From positions 37,103,662 to 37,167,661 of the forward strand of contig CM070604.1 of the NCBI GenBank assembly GCA_036346395.1: a stretch of 64,000 nucleotides of DNA, written 5' to 3'. The position numbers were made by a program, and so were the translations under genes. This document shows, in pieces, positions 22,660 through 33,815 of the stretch. The notes below the pieces were generated by a model. The model was given only the letters and a program-made list of their open reading frames with translations. It had not been told where the DNA came from and did no database searches. This DNA comes from Hsuehochloa calcarea (taxonomy: Eukaryota; Streptophyta; Magnoliopsida; Poales; Poaceae). Position 1 is the first letter of the stretch. Every line of letters begins with the position of its first letter.

Positions 22660-23025
22660 TATGTCCACGTACTTAACCCCTGAACTTTTGATATTGGATC
22701 ACTTCACCCTCTAAAGCTGGTTTTGAGAGTGATTTTGCCACTATGGCTGCCATGTAACCCTGTATTGCCACAATAGCTGCCACATCACAATCGGCTCTTC
22801 CCCTCTCTTCCTCCATGCTGATCATGATCAAGTGGCTGGATCTATGGATAGATGTGTTGGCCCTTGAGTCGATGAAGTCATTGTCCACATGGAACGTGAA
22901 GCGGCAAAATTAGGTTATGTAGCGGCCACGATAGCAAAACCACTCTTAAAACACGCATCAGGGTGAACTGATCCGGTATTTGAAGCTTAGGGGTTAAATG
23001 AACACAAAAATCATGTACGTATCTG
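22660..23025. repeat. Long inverted-repeat element, unclassified MITE-like
   Basis: The left arm (TTAACCCCTGAACTT, then GGATCACTTCACCCT, then TTTTGAGAGTGATTTTGCC) is matched on the opposite strand by the right arm (TTAACCCCTAAGCTT, GGATCAGTTCACCCT, TTTTAAGAGTGGTTTTGC). The arms are over 100 bases each and diverged, around a 100-base centre. Its position 500 bases from the 3' end of the Dof gene is typical of MITEs. Family and target duplication are not clear. Confidence 0.7.
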
Positions 23026-23548
23026 CCAAAAAATTATGAAGCCATCGCCACGCTGAACCAACAACCATCTATCCAGAGTAAGCAGAAGGGTAGGTCACAT
23101 TGTCATGTCATGTACCGACTCAAATGTCATGCCGAACCAACGGCCTCCTACTACTCGGAGAAGCAATAGACGTAAGCTAGCCAGTTTCGTCTCCCTCGTG
23201 ATTCATGAACCGACCAGAGAGTGAGAGACCTGCGTGCGTCAGTACAGACATCATCTGAAGTTAACCACTACTGATCACGATATCTACAGTGGTTAATTGT
23301 AGGTAATACAATTCACTAATATCAACAAACGCATAGATTGAATTGAAGGTCGGCCGTAATTTGGCCTTAATTTGTTACACATCTGTGCAAAACTAACCCC
23401 CCGGAAGAATCACAGCAGCAGCCAAGCTGCAGGCACGTATAGGATTAAAAGGTGGTTACAATTAGACAAGCGATCGAACCGCGGCTCAAGCAAGCGATCG
23501 AATTCAGTACGTGGCCGGCCGCACGAACGTTAAAGCACGGCATGCACA

Positions 23549-24379
23549 CTACGGCAGGTATATGGTCCCGTCCGGGTCGGTCCAGCTCGGCAGGTTCCAG
23601 TACGACGACGTGTCGCCGGCGAGGTCGAATATCCCGGCGGCGTCCACCCCTGCCGGTGGCCAGTCGGCTGCTGATGCCATCGCCGCGCCACCTGACCGTA
23701 CAGAGAACGGTGCCATGTGGTATGCGGCGGACGACGCCGACGAAGGCTGCTCTGTGCCTGTGTGTGCAGGGGCGACGTCCTCCTCTGCCACGGGCTGCGC
23801 CGAGAAGCTGAAGGCCGGAAGCTGAGACGGCGGCGGCGCGAAGAGCGACGCGAACGCGGCCGCCTGGTCGGCGAACATCGGCGGCGGCGGCGGCAGAGGC
23901 AGCGTGTCGGCCGCGAAGGCGCTGGGGCCGACGCCCGTTGCCGTCGTGCTTCCGCCGCTCGACTGGGACGCGGCAGCTGCACCAACGGTATTCGAGGCGG
24001 ACGCGGTAGAGGCGGCGGCGGGGCTGGAACTTCCGGTGCAGCCGGAGCGCGGGTTCTTGGCTTCGCGATGGACACCGCCGCTCTTGTAGACGTCGGTGGT
24101 GGCGGAGGGTCGCTTGGGCTTGCGGCACCCGCCGCCGACGGGGACGTTGCGGAGCAGGCCGCCCTTGGTCCAGTACCGGCGGCAGGTCTTGCAGAAGTGA
24201 CGCGGCTGCGAGAGGTTGTAGTTGTTGTAGTAGCAGAACTTGGTGTTGACCGAGTCGCACCGCGGGCACCGCACCTCCTCCGGCGGCAGCGGCGACCCTC
24301 CGCGGCGGAGGCCCGCCGGAACCGCCGCGCCGCCGAACAGCCGCCCGGCCTGGCCGGGGATGGGCTGGAACTCCTGCAT
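23549..24379 (-). CDS. Dof-type zinc-finger transcription factor, DOF5.4/OBP4-like
   Basis: A plant-specific nuclear transcription factor of 276 residues that would bind AAAG-containing promoter elements. One uninterrupted exon. The Dof domain covers residues 36-90 with the single CX2CX21CX2C finger (C38, C41, C63, C66) and YYNNYNLSQPRHFCK and RYWTKGGLLRNVPVGGG blocks. The basic CRKPKRP end probably helps nuclear import. The rest is low-complexity: Ser/Thr/Ala-rich at 110-150, proline-rich at 160-190. The tail is YWNLPSWTDPDGTIYLP. The MQ start, domain near the N-terminus and Trp-rich tail ending in YLP are reminiscent of DOF5.4/OBP4, but that subgroup call is from memory. The ATG at 24379 is the first in frame, with a TATA box about 80 bases upstream. 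It is the only intact host gene in the window and is free of frameshifts despite many CAG/CTG sites. Confidence 0.97.
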   Translation of the reverse strand: MQEFQPIPGQAGRLFGGAAVPAGLRRGGSPLPPEEVRCPRCDSVNTKFCYYNNYNLSQPRHFCKTCRRYWTKGGLLRNVPVGGGCRKPKRPSATTDVYKSGGVHREAKNPRSGCTGSSSPAAASTASASNTVGAAAASQSSGGSTTATGVGPSAFAADTLPLPPPPPMFADQAAAFASLFAPPPSQLPAFSFSAQPVAEEDVAPAHTGTEQPSSASSAAYHMAPFSVRSGGAAMASAADWPPAGVDAAGIFDLAGDTSSYWNLPSWTDPDGTIYLP

Positions 24380-24460
24380 GCACGTACGGCTTGCGCGTGC
24401 TTCTGGAAGCTTCTAGAAGGGGGCTGTGGTGCGCAGCACTGGGGGAGCGAGCTGCTCGCT

Positions 24461-24469
24461 CTATTTATC
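24461..24469 (-). promoter_or_regulatory. Probable TATA box of the Dof gene
   Basis: GATAAATAG on the minus strand, followed by a GC-rich 5' untranslated region of roughly 50 bases to the ATG at 24379. Pyrimidine/purine repeats (CTCTCTGCTCTCTGCTC on plus) lie just upstream. Confidence 0.6.
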
Positions 24470-24479
24470 TGCTCTCTGC

Positions 24480-25184
24480 TCTCTGCTCGGCCTGACTCTC
24501 CGTCAAAGAAGCCGTGGAGGTAAATATCCTCAGCGCGCGTGCATATGCCAAGTATATTGCCCTTGGAAGGGACAAATTGACCGAAATGCCCCCATGGCGT
24601 TACTATTACCGATTGTTCCAAAGAAGCACAGTTTAATCCCATCTTTTACTGTATAAGGCAATGCTAACAATATACATCACATTGTAATTCTAAATTACGT
24701 AAGAATAGAATTATAACAGAGATACGGTCGCACAAACAACATACACTCCAACTCGAAGAAGAATAAGGAGCAACACAGACTCGATGTAATGCAGAATATA
24801 GATGAAGCAGCAAATTGAGCGGTCACGCATATACGCTCCAGAAATCTTATTGCTGCTTCCGTACAAGTACACTCTGCGATAATGGTTTAGAGATATCCGC
24901 TTATCCTCCTCCCCCGTACACGCCGAGGAGAAGGGGTGGCTCAGTTCAACAACATGGCACACCAGCACAATTGAACAGAGAAGAAGCAGAAGAATTGGAG
25001 AAATTATCGATCCACCCAGACCTGGACGTCTCCAGATTCTTTTAAAGGTGAGACAAATACTCTCTAGTAACTAGCTAATAAAGTCCATATTAAACTCATT
25101 GCTAATTCAAAATCAATTAAACAGTGTTTGTCAACTCGTGATTATACTCTAGTCTACCGTTGGGTTTTCAACTATAATGGTCTA
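24480..25184. other. Upstream region of the Dof gene, no gene seen
   Basis: Promoter-proximal and intergenic sequence, AT-rich from 24640 to 24860. Short frames (up to 85 codons) on both strands have no domain and are not supported. The region ends at the Helitron. Confidence 0.6.
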
Positions 25185-25503
25185 CTAGTCCAATGCCCGT
25201 GCTTTGCTACGGATTAAAAAAAATCATATCTCGTCAACCGTCGTCGTGCTTAGCCTACAATGCAAGTGATCTGCCGGTAACCTATTCTTGGAAAGATTGA
25301 TGGAATTTTTGGACTTCTTGCGCACTAATTTGGGCAGTTGGGGTGTGTGTGGGGTGGAGAGGAGGCTATGGATGGCCAACCGTACGCACAGGAGGAACCG
25401 AAAAAGAACGAGATCACATCTTACGAAAAAAGATAAATCTAACGGCTCACATCGCATTAAAGAAGATAGACCGTCACCAATTCTTTCTTTTAAGTAGTAG
25501 AGA
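25185..25503 (-). mobile_element. Non-autonomous Helitron, 319 bp
   Basis: On the minus strand it starts TCTCTACTACTTAAAAG and ends with a short hairpin (CCGTAGCAAAGCACGG) followed by GCATTGGACTAG. 5' TC, a 3' hairpin and a CTRR end (CTAG), inserted between A and T (host A at 5', T at 3'), are the complete Helitron signature. It has no terminal inverted repeats and no coding capacity. It lies about 0.8 kb upstream of the Dof start codon. Confidence 0.88.
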
Positions 25504-26560
25504 TGACTTCGACGACTGATCTTCCGACCAGTGAGGCCTTTTAACCACAAATCATCTACAGTTTCGTTCACTTGATCTCCAACTAGTGTACAGGGAGAGA
25601 AATGAACTAAAAAGGTAGACTCGGTTCACATCAGCGATGGCGCCGCCTAACGCCGCCACCACGCGACTCGACCCCTCCCCCCACCGATTGCTCCGTGTTT
25701 CGTCCCGGAAACCGCCGCCGCCGCTGCTGCAAAGCAGAGCAGTGCGGTTGGATTGGTTGCGGCCGGCCGCCTTATCCGGCGCGTACAATCAATCCGCCCG
25801 TCGGATCTGACCAGTTGGCGGGCCTTCACGCGCGCGCGCGTGGCACGGGTCACGTCGTCGTCGTCGTCGGCGGCGGGTTTGTTTGGGCGCACCCGGCACG
25901 TCGCGGCGGCTGTGCTGCGTGGCCGCCCCATGGGCAGGGAGCCAAGGAGAGTGGTGTGGCTGTCACGAGTTAGCAACGGCTTACCCGATTAGTAAATGCC
26001 GTCCTGCATGGCGTGCCGGATTAGTGGGCTGCCTCTGGTTGTTTGTTTGTTTTTTTTTTTTTTTTGGGGTCTTATTCGTCACTGCAGCCTGCCATTAGTG
26101 CCGATTGATTGAATGAATGAGCATCTGGATTTGGTTGGGATCGGTCCAAATTTCCCATACTAGATCCTAGCAAAATCCCTCTCGTCGAAACAACATCATC
26201 TCAGGCCACCGACTATAAAAACGATGGAGGATGGATTGACGGAGATAAAAAGGAAAGGAGGATTTTGCATCACGGGCACGGCTCATATTGAGGACGTTTA
26301 CTGTACTTCGACTTCTTGTTACATCCATAAATGGAATAATATGAGCGCTTTTGAAAAGCCATCGTAATGAAGCCTTAGCCGGCAAACCAATTAAAGTAGC
26401 TCTTTAGTCTCAAGCCTAACCGCCCATTAGCTGTAAGTCTGTCACCCATATTGATTTCCTGATAGACTGTGTCTGAAATAGTGACAAGTGACCGCTTCAG
26501 CACGACAAGCCTAACGCATACAGCGCGATTTGTGTTGAGAAACCAGGCTTAAGTGGGGAT
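25504..26560. other. Sequence without identified gene
   Basis: A GC-rich patch at 25630-25940 with CG-rich simple repeats (GCGCGCGCG, CGTCGTCGTCGTCG) has overlapping frames on both strands of up to 109 codons and no domain. There is a T20-like run at 26049-26066. The rest is unremarkable. I see no gene. Confidence 0.6.
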
Positions 26561-26880
26561 TTCTAACTATAGTACTTCCGTTTTACAAAACAACAATGAA
26601 GAGAAGCAATAAGTTCTCTTTTATTTCTGTATTCAATCTACTATTTTCTTTTGTGTTCTTGTATTGTTCTTACGATTCTAAGTTTGTCTATAAGGTAAGC
26701 GCTCGAACTGAACTCGTCAGCGACGGTTCATCAACACGTTATCAGCACGATCGACTCCGACCTACTCTTCTCGGATCGAAAGGTAACCGTCGTAGCACGA
26801 CGCTCGTAGATCGAATTTTTTTTTTCTAGATCGCTTTCAATTCTGCAAATTCAGCTTTCTAGATTTTATCCTACGGTGCA

Positions 26881-27075
26881 AATCCGCTCTAACTACCGTG
26901 AACCGACTTGAAGTCGCCGGCACAATATCGATCGGTAGGTTACATGAAAGAGTAGATAATGATTGCACTGTGGATTGCAAATCCACTCTAATCTACCACG
27001 AGCCGACTTGAAGTCGTCAGCCAAGCTAATTGGTACATCGCATGAAAGAGAGGAAGTGGATTGAACTGTATATCG
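26881..27075 (+). repeat. Two tandem copies of a 99-bp unit in a copia leader
   Basis: AATCCGCTCTAACTACCGTG at 26881 and AATCCACTCTAATCTACCACG at 26980, each followed by CCGACTTGAAGTCG and a CATGAAAGAG block. They lie just after the primer binding site. Confidence 0.8.
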
Positions 27076-27089
27076 ATGCACAAATAGTA

Positions 27090-27790
27090 AAGGGGTGCTG
27101 CCACGTCATATCCACGCCTCATCGCCTCGCACGGCCGCAGATCACAAGGTCGAGCCGCCAGCTGCACTGGCTGCGCCGCGATTCCACGTCGCCGCTGCCG
27201 CCACGCCGTCGGCCGACCCGCATACATGGCCGCATTGCTCGTTCGGACACGCGCGCGCACCGCCCGCCCAAAGCCGAACATCGGCCGCCGCCGAGCTCGC
27301 CACTTCGCACCGCTAAAGCCGAAGCCGCCGCGGCGCGGCGCCACCACCGACTAGCTCGGCGCTTGAGGTCGCGCTCGACGTGACGCCGCACCCAATGTAC
27401 CCTCCTCGCATGCCGCGTCGTAACGCCACTAAGTATCCGTGCGCCGCCACCGGCTTTGCATCGCGGCACCACCCACCTCCACGCCTCGAGACCGCATGGC
27501 CAACGCCTCCTCAAGGCCATCCGCCACGCCTCGCCGACGGGTGGCGCCACCGCGCCACACCATGGGTGCCGCCGCCGCACGCGACCCACGTCTGCCCGTC
27601 GCCGTTGGTTCTCGAGGTCGCGCTCGCAGCGCGCCATGCCGGGCCGCCCTCGCGTCGCACCTTGCGCCACGCCGACCGCCTCCACACGGGTGCCCTCCCC
27701 ACCGGCCCGACGCTGACGCGCTCCGCGTTGTCGAACCCGTCAAGTCGCTTTCGCGTTTCTGTCGCACCCGTGATTAACCACCGCCGCCAC
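27090..27790. other. GC-rich block inside the copia leader
   Basis: About 700 bases of CG-rich sequence with long overlapping frames on both strands (188 codons minus at 27119-27685, 150 codons plus at 27380-27832), all rich in Arg, Ala, Pro and His. This is the usual mark of non-coding CG-rich DNA. It is unlike the AT-rich copia sequence on either side and may be captured host sequence. No domain is recognised. Confidence 0.55.
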
Positions 27791-28227
27791 AAATGCACAG
27801 GGGCAGGGGAAACCCTAGCACCCCAAGTGTAGGCAACAGCTGGAACTTGGTAGGACAAGAAAAGAAATCGGTCCAGTCCAAAGAAAATCTGAGAAAAGGA
27901 GAGGGAAAAAAATTCCTAAATTATGCAAAAAGTCCGTCTGATTTTTCTGAAATAATGCGTAAAATTTTCTTAGAACTAAAAATTATTGGTTTAGCCCTTG
28001 GAAATTACATTATTCACCGAAAATTCACATTCCAACAAAAAAGGGCCTGGGGAAATCAAATTTTGAAACAGTTTTATTATTTGAAGCATATCTAACTTTG
28101 TTATTATTATTTCTATGCAATTTATGTATTATATTTACTGTATTTTATTATATGTGATTCTTCATATTGCTTTTAATCACTGAAAATAGCAGTAAATTAC
28201 CAGCAGTAATCTTATGAACTCTTTTAA

Positions 28228-28475
28228 ATGAATATGCTGATGAATGGCATCACAAATCGGGAGTTCGAAGAGCTGGCCCAGCATGGCCAGAATTACTTGA
28301 CTTGGCCATCAGACGTCGAAATCGTACTTGGTGACAAGAAGCTATGTGTTGCTATAGGACTTGGCACCTCGAAGGATGTCACTCCGACTGTTGAGGAAAA
28401 TGATCGGACACTTTATTTTCTCATACACCATCTCTGTGTAACGCTCAAGAATGAGTATATGACGAAGAAGAACGC
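28228..28475 (+). pseudogene. Copia gag N-terminus, truncated
   Basis: The frame starts at 28228 and carries EFEELAQHGQNYLTWPSDVE and FLIHHLCVTLKNEYMTKKN, the gag block of copia elements (the N-Y-x-x-W and H-H-L-x-x-x-L-K-x-E-Y patterns). About 80 residues remain before the junction with the Tekay LTR at about 28475, so most of gag and all of pol are missing. Confidence 0.82.
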
Positions 28476-29067
28476 ACTAGCTTTCTCTAGGATCACGCTA
28501 GTGCACAAAGTGTCAACATCGATGAAATATCACATCCATACAACGAATATAAGAATAAACGAGTACTTTGAATAACAAATAACTGTTGGGACCTTACGGT
28601 CGAGTTTCACATTTATTAAGCCATGCAAGGATGACAATAAAGAAATAAACTGCAGCGGAAACAAGTAAACTCCAGTGGGCTCCCATCAATTTACCACAGA
28701 CAACTGACTGGGGTCAAGACCCTAACGATCAACCTTCGTAGAATTCCTCTTCAAAAGCTGGCGATGACTCCTCCACTTCTGTTGATTTGTTTAGCAAGAG
28801 TGAGTACACACCGTGCTCGCAAGTCATACCACAGAATGCATTTATACATGATGGCTTATTCCAAAGGAATTGCTTCTGTGGTTATTTTGCGGAAATGCAA
28901 CATTTGCAATTGAATACAAATAATAGATTGAAAACACAATTGAAAACAATTAAAGAATATTAATTTAACAATTGGTTTCACAAAGGACACACAGTCTGAA
29001 CAAGTTATTCACACAGCTGCACAAGTTACCTCACACAACTGACCCTTCCCATTTGTTTTATGAAAAT
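28476..29067 (-). repeat. Tekay-type LTR, piece 1 (3' end part)
   Basis: It matches the reverse complement of about 8525-9085 of the Tekay LTR at high identity, lacking about 50 bases of the LTR end. It breaks off in the middle of a conserved stretch at 29067 where the outer copia LTR begins. Pieces 2 and 3 of what appears to be the same LTR are at 44899-46067 and 48206-48539. Confidence 0.87.
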
Positions 29068-30795
29068 TGTAGGACCGAAATGGCAACAGAGGGGGGGTGA
29101 ATGGTGCCTTAAAAATTAAGATTCTCCCCTTCTAAGTATCCATACTGACAAACAATACCCTCTGATAATCAAGAGAAAAGAAACGAACCAAAATCAGAAA
29201 AGGGAAATAAAATCTGGGCTGTTCTGTCGAAAATCGGAAGTTCCGGTCTTTCAGTGTGGAAGTTCCGATAATCGGTAGTTCCGCTCAGTCAGGTGGAAGT
29301 TCCGCAAGTCTCTGGGTTGTCCTGACAACAATCGGAAGTTCCGTGCTCCCAGTGCGGAAGTTCTGGACTGCGGTAGTTCCGCCGTGTAAAATGCGGAAGT
29401 TCCGATTGTCCTAGACAGAAGAACAGAACATACTGGAAATTTCCAAAAATTCGAAATACTCACAAATTGCTGCTCTTCTTGGGTCAATTCTCACAGGACA
29501 TCATCCTAAACAACATCTTGACCTCATTGAGAAGAAATCGCAGACAAAGATCCATTAATCAAAGCAAAATCAGATTTCTTGAATATTTGGGAAGAAAGAC
29601 CAAAAACTGAAATTCGCATGATTCTTGGATTCTTGAGTGATGAAACTTTTAGGGTAGCTACTTAATAGCCTATAGATTTAACATGCCAAGTTTCATGCCA
29701 TCTCAAGAAGGGAAACAAGATTTTCATCCAAGACCTAGGCACAGAAAGGAAGAACAGAGAAAACCAAAAATCAAGAACTGAGATTACAGTTGATTTGCTC
29801 TTAGGAAAAGTCGATCAAATGATCTTGTGGCATCATCCCAACAAAGAGCAACTCATTTTGGCACTTCCCAACAAGAATCAAGCCAAAAACAAAATCTCAA
29901 GAATCAAGCCTTACGAGAGAATAAGAACAGAGGCATGAACAGGAAAGTAAACAAGAGATTTTTCATTCCTTGAACCAATGGATTACAGAGAGGCAATTAC
30001 AGAGAAATGCTTACAAGGGACTCAATCCATCCTCTCCCTCTCCAACTCAAGAACACACAAGAACAAGAGAGCTCTAGAAGAGAGGAACAGAGAGAAGCCA
30101 CATAGGAGACATCTCTGCTCTCTCCCAACAAACTAAAGCCACAAAGCAAAACAACCTCCCAAAGACTCTTTTGACTCTAGCAAAACCATAATCCTCTCTC
30201 TCTCACAAAGGTCACATTACAACCAGGCATTCACCTCTATTTATAGCCCTTGGTTAACGGGTCTCCAACCCGTTATGCCGGCTAAACCCGAATGGATCCC
30301 GCTTCCACTTGTACCGCCTTGCGAAATTACCCTTTCGCCCCTCGTGCACCTTCTGGAAGGCTTCCGCACTCCTTGTTGTCCACGACTCGCAACCACCTCG
30401 AGTTCACCCCGTCTTCGACACACCTAGACCGTTCTGACCTCAACGCCACCTGCGTCTAGTTCGATCTCCACGTGTCTCGCCACGACTCTGCCTCGATGTC
30501 CTGCAGCCAACATAGACAAGAAACACATCACATAGCATTGTTCGAGATAATGGAATTAACATTTGTACTTGTCTCAAACTCATACACGAACCAACCAACT
30601 CAAAATCGAAAAATATGCACTCATTTGCTCAGTCACAAGACAATCGGAAGTTCCGCTTTCCTGTATGGAAGTTCTGATTAACTGCATTCCGCATTCCTGT
30701 ATGGAAGTTCGATGAACGGTACTTCAAGATTCCCAAGGCGGAAGTTCCGCATAGTATGTAATCAAAACAAAGAAGAAGACAACTGGCGGTGAATC
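29068..30795 (-). repeat. LTR of the outer copia, main part
   Basis: On the minus strand the LTR starts TGAGAGACCATGTG (at 41961) and ends GGTCCTACA (29068). The last five bases listed here (GAATC, 30791-30795) are the target duplicated by the inner copia insertion. The TATA box is CTATAAATAG on the minus strand at 30237-30246. Ten copies of GGAAGTTC, mostly within the palindrome CGGAAGTTCCG, cluster at 29237-29410 and 30645-30755. Confidence 0.87.
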
Positions 30796-32597
30796 ATTGG
30801 ACCGAAAAGGCGACTAGAGGGGTGAATAGGAGCATGCTCACTTTTTCCCAAATAATGAATTCAACACAATTTCACTCCAATAGCTATGATGAAGCTATGA
30901 AGATCAATATACCAGTACAGTGGAAGACTAGTATTGAATCCAATTAAATCCCCTAAGCAAAAACACAAAATCAAGTAAGATTGTAAAAACTCAAAGCACG
31001 GGCGGTCGACCTCTGACCCAATCGGTTGGACCGATTGCCGGGCGTCGACCATTATTGTCTTTGGCGGTCGGACCGCTCAAAATCGGTCCGACCGGTGATG
31101 ACGGGCGATCGACCGACCGCCGACTCGAGCAGATCCAAACAAGAAATCACCCGATGACGAAGTTGCAATTAGGTGAAACTTTTGATTCTCAACTCCAATC
31201 TTTATGAAACTTTGCACACACCTTCTATATGCTATTGAGGACCTATCCCAATCGAATATTATGATAATTCTTGGATAGATCCTGAGCAATTGCCAATTGA
31301 ATAATGAAGGTCTAAACCGCAAGAACGAAAACTTGATCCTAAAGCTTGTTCGTGAGAGATTGATGATCAAGATGATGCTAGATAGATTCACACATATCAC
31401 AGCAAGCTAATTTACGTGAAAGAATCAATCACAAACTCGCGGATCAAAGAAAGCCCTAAAATCACGAAATCGAAGGCAAGAACGAAAAGAGACTTATCTC
31501 AAGCAAACCTTGCATAGATTAAGAACGTGATCGTTGCTGGATTACACCCACTCCATCATGGATCAGTGGTCAATCCTAGATCACGAAATTCTCCTCAAAC
31601 CAAGAAAAGCCCTAGCCTCCACCTCAACTCTCCCTAAGCCAATTAGGGTTTTGCAAGCGACAAAAGAGGTGAAAAAATAGCGAGAGAGAAGGGTGCAGCC
31701 ACCTCCTCCTCCTATTTATAGTGAAGGCCTAGAACTCTCTAGGGTTTGACTTAATTGGGCTCCCGTTAAGGCCCACTAACAAACGGGTCACACACGCACG
31801 CTTCGCGAAGCGCCGTCTTTAATCTTTTGACCTAAACCGCTTCACCATGCGTCATGGATTTGCCAATAGGTCACCTTTGTCCATCTTGTGTCACGCTTGA
31901 GTCATTGACCTCACCCGGCATCGTCGATCGTTCTGGACCTCAACTCTCCAAGTCTAGTCCCGATCCTCCTCGCCGTTGACCGTCGTTGACCACCAAGCAA
32001 CTGCACAACCACGCACAAGCAAACACGAATTCGGGAACAAGTTCTTCACAACTTGACCCATGTTAGTCAAAACATGCATCATGCAAACCATATGCCACGA
32101 TACCAATGACTTTGACCTAACAAAACAACATCGCCACGGTTGGCCGACGTTCAAGTTAATACCGGTCCGACCGCTCCATGTGAGCGGTCGGACCGCCTGG
32201 CGGTCGGACCGCTCCACGTGAGCCGGTCGACCGCCCTTGGGACTTAGCCAAATTCAACCCCAAAATCCAAACCCTCTGAAACTTTAAACCAATAGAACTT
32301 CTTACTGGAGACACCAAAAATTATGAGACCAAGTGCATTGGGATCCCCTCACTTGCCTACAACACCTATTTTTGGCCCAGCTCGTTTTGACCACTTTTAG
32401 GTCACTGCCGGTCCGACCGCCCCACATGGCGGTCCGACCGATTTGGGACCGGCTGGACCTCCGCAAGGACCGGCCGGACCGCCCCGTCTGTAATGCACGA
32501 TGGCGTTGTCGAAAACACGTGAAACGACAAACCGTAAACACCATTGCCAATTGTCACATCATCCTAAGATCTGGAGCATATTTCCATGATATCCACA
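30796..32597 (-). repeat. 3' LTR of the inner copia
   Basis: It ends (plus direction) ATATCCACA next to the polypurine tract ATCTCCCCCTTGATG. The TATA box is at about 31712-31721 (CTATAAATAG on minus). It is near-identical to 40076-41883 over long stretches, with differences clustered in the two GGTC(C/T/G)GACC-rich zones (31000-31120 and 32155-32500). Confidence 0.92.
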
Positions 32598-33599
32598 ATC
32601 TCCCCCTTGATGAACACATTGGCAATTATCCAGAAAATGTAAGAAAGAGGTTTGAAAACGAGTTTACTCGCAGTTTTCGCACAAAGGCACAACTTGGTCC
32701 ATAAGTAAGAAAAAGCAATGTAAATGACCAAGCCGGCATCAGAAAAGTATAGGTATGTGAGACAAGGCAAAAGTAAGCATAAAAACTTTGATTTCCAGAA
32801 AAGGTTCAAAATTCTCACATGAGGTCCACATGAAAGAACAATTGTTCAATTGACCTAAGATCATTGTGAGGATAAAAGAATGCAATTCAAGTTCAGAATA
32901 TACAATAAGACAATAAGAAAGCAACTCAAGAACTCCCCCTCACTGTGATCCTCAATTTTCAAAATTTTCAGTTTCTCCCCTTTGTATAAACTTCTCCCCC
33001 AACAAAGAAATACTCTCTTATTAACACATCTTCTCTTCTCATTTAACACATCTTCTCCCCCTTTGACAATGGATTCATCAAGGAATCACGCCTTCCTCTC
33101 ATCCAGATATAACAAATATAGAATAAAGGAAGAAGCAGAAACAAAAGAAGCATAAAGAGAAGTATGCATGAAGTGCAATGGAGTGGCTTCATTTTTTTTT
33201 GTATTTTTTAATTTTTGATTACAAGAAGCTTTGGAGATTACCCAAAAGAGCTAGCCAGTATTTCTAATATTGCTCAAACAGCATATCACGCCTGACAACG
33301 CTAGCAAGATCATGGTAAGACATATATATCAAAGCTAAGCACAAAGGCTCAAAAGTATAGCAGTATATTTGATCAATTTAAGCAACGCTTCAAATTCAGC
33401 AAGTTCATCAACAGGGATCCTAAGGTGAAATTGGCCATGTCAAAATGTCAAAGTGAGATCAAAAATCTAACAAAGACCACATTAAGAGTCAATCAAGTCC
33501 CGTATTGAATCATTTCGCTCAATCTTTTTGTAAACGCCCATTTGTCAACATTTTTCTCATATGCATTGAATATTGAAGTTGACTAATGATCTAACTTAG

Positions 33600-33815
33600 T
33601 GACAAGATCCTAGACTAGGAGCCATCCACAAACTCATCCTAAGCTTCGACCAAAAGTTGATTAACGGTAAATCTTAGTAAAGAAGATCCTGGACTAGGAG
33701 CCATCCACAAACTCTTTCTAAGCTTCTACCAAAAGTTGATTAACGATATATCTTAGTAAAGAAGATCCTGGACTAGGAGCCATCCACAACCTCTTTATAA
33801 GCTTCTACCAGGGCG
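33600..33815 (-). repeat. 79-bp tandem repeat in the 3' non-coding region of the inner copia
   Basis: AGATCCTGGACTAGGAGCC recurs at 33605, 33684 and 33763, a spacing of exactly 79, with CATCCACAA and AAGCTTC in each. The related third copia has two copies (60836 and 60915) and the outer copia one (about 42600). The whole 32598-34490 stretch is otherwise without genes. Confidence 0.85.

Larger units (their letters stand above)
26560..28475 (+). mobile_element. Truncated Ty1/copia element (LTR end, leader, gag start)
   Basis: The LTR end (TTCATCAACA at about 26736) is followed by CGTTATCAGCACG, a primer binding site used by many plant copia elements. A 1.5-kb leader with a tandem repeat and a GC-rich block precedes the gag start at 28228. 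The element is cut at about 28475 by a minus-strand Tekay LTR. The left end of the LTR is not defined. Confidence 0.72.

Noticed and set aside
23530..24642. Long overlapping ORFs of 370, 312 and 268 codons around the Dof gene
   Set aside because: Shadow frames of the GC-rich Dof coding sequence; only the 276-codon frame has the zinc finger and a sensible start.
27119..27858. Host gene candidate in the GC-rich block (188 codons minus, 150 plus)
   Set aside because: Overlapping frames on both strands with Arg/Ala/Pro bias and no domain; kept only as a GC-rich block.
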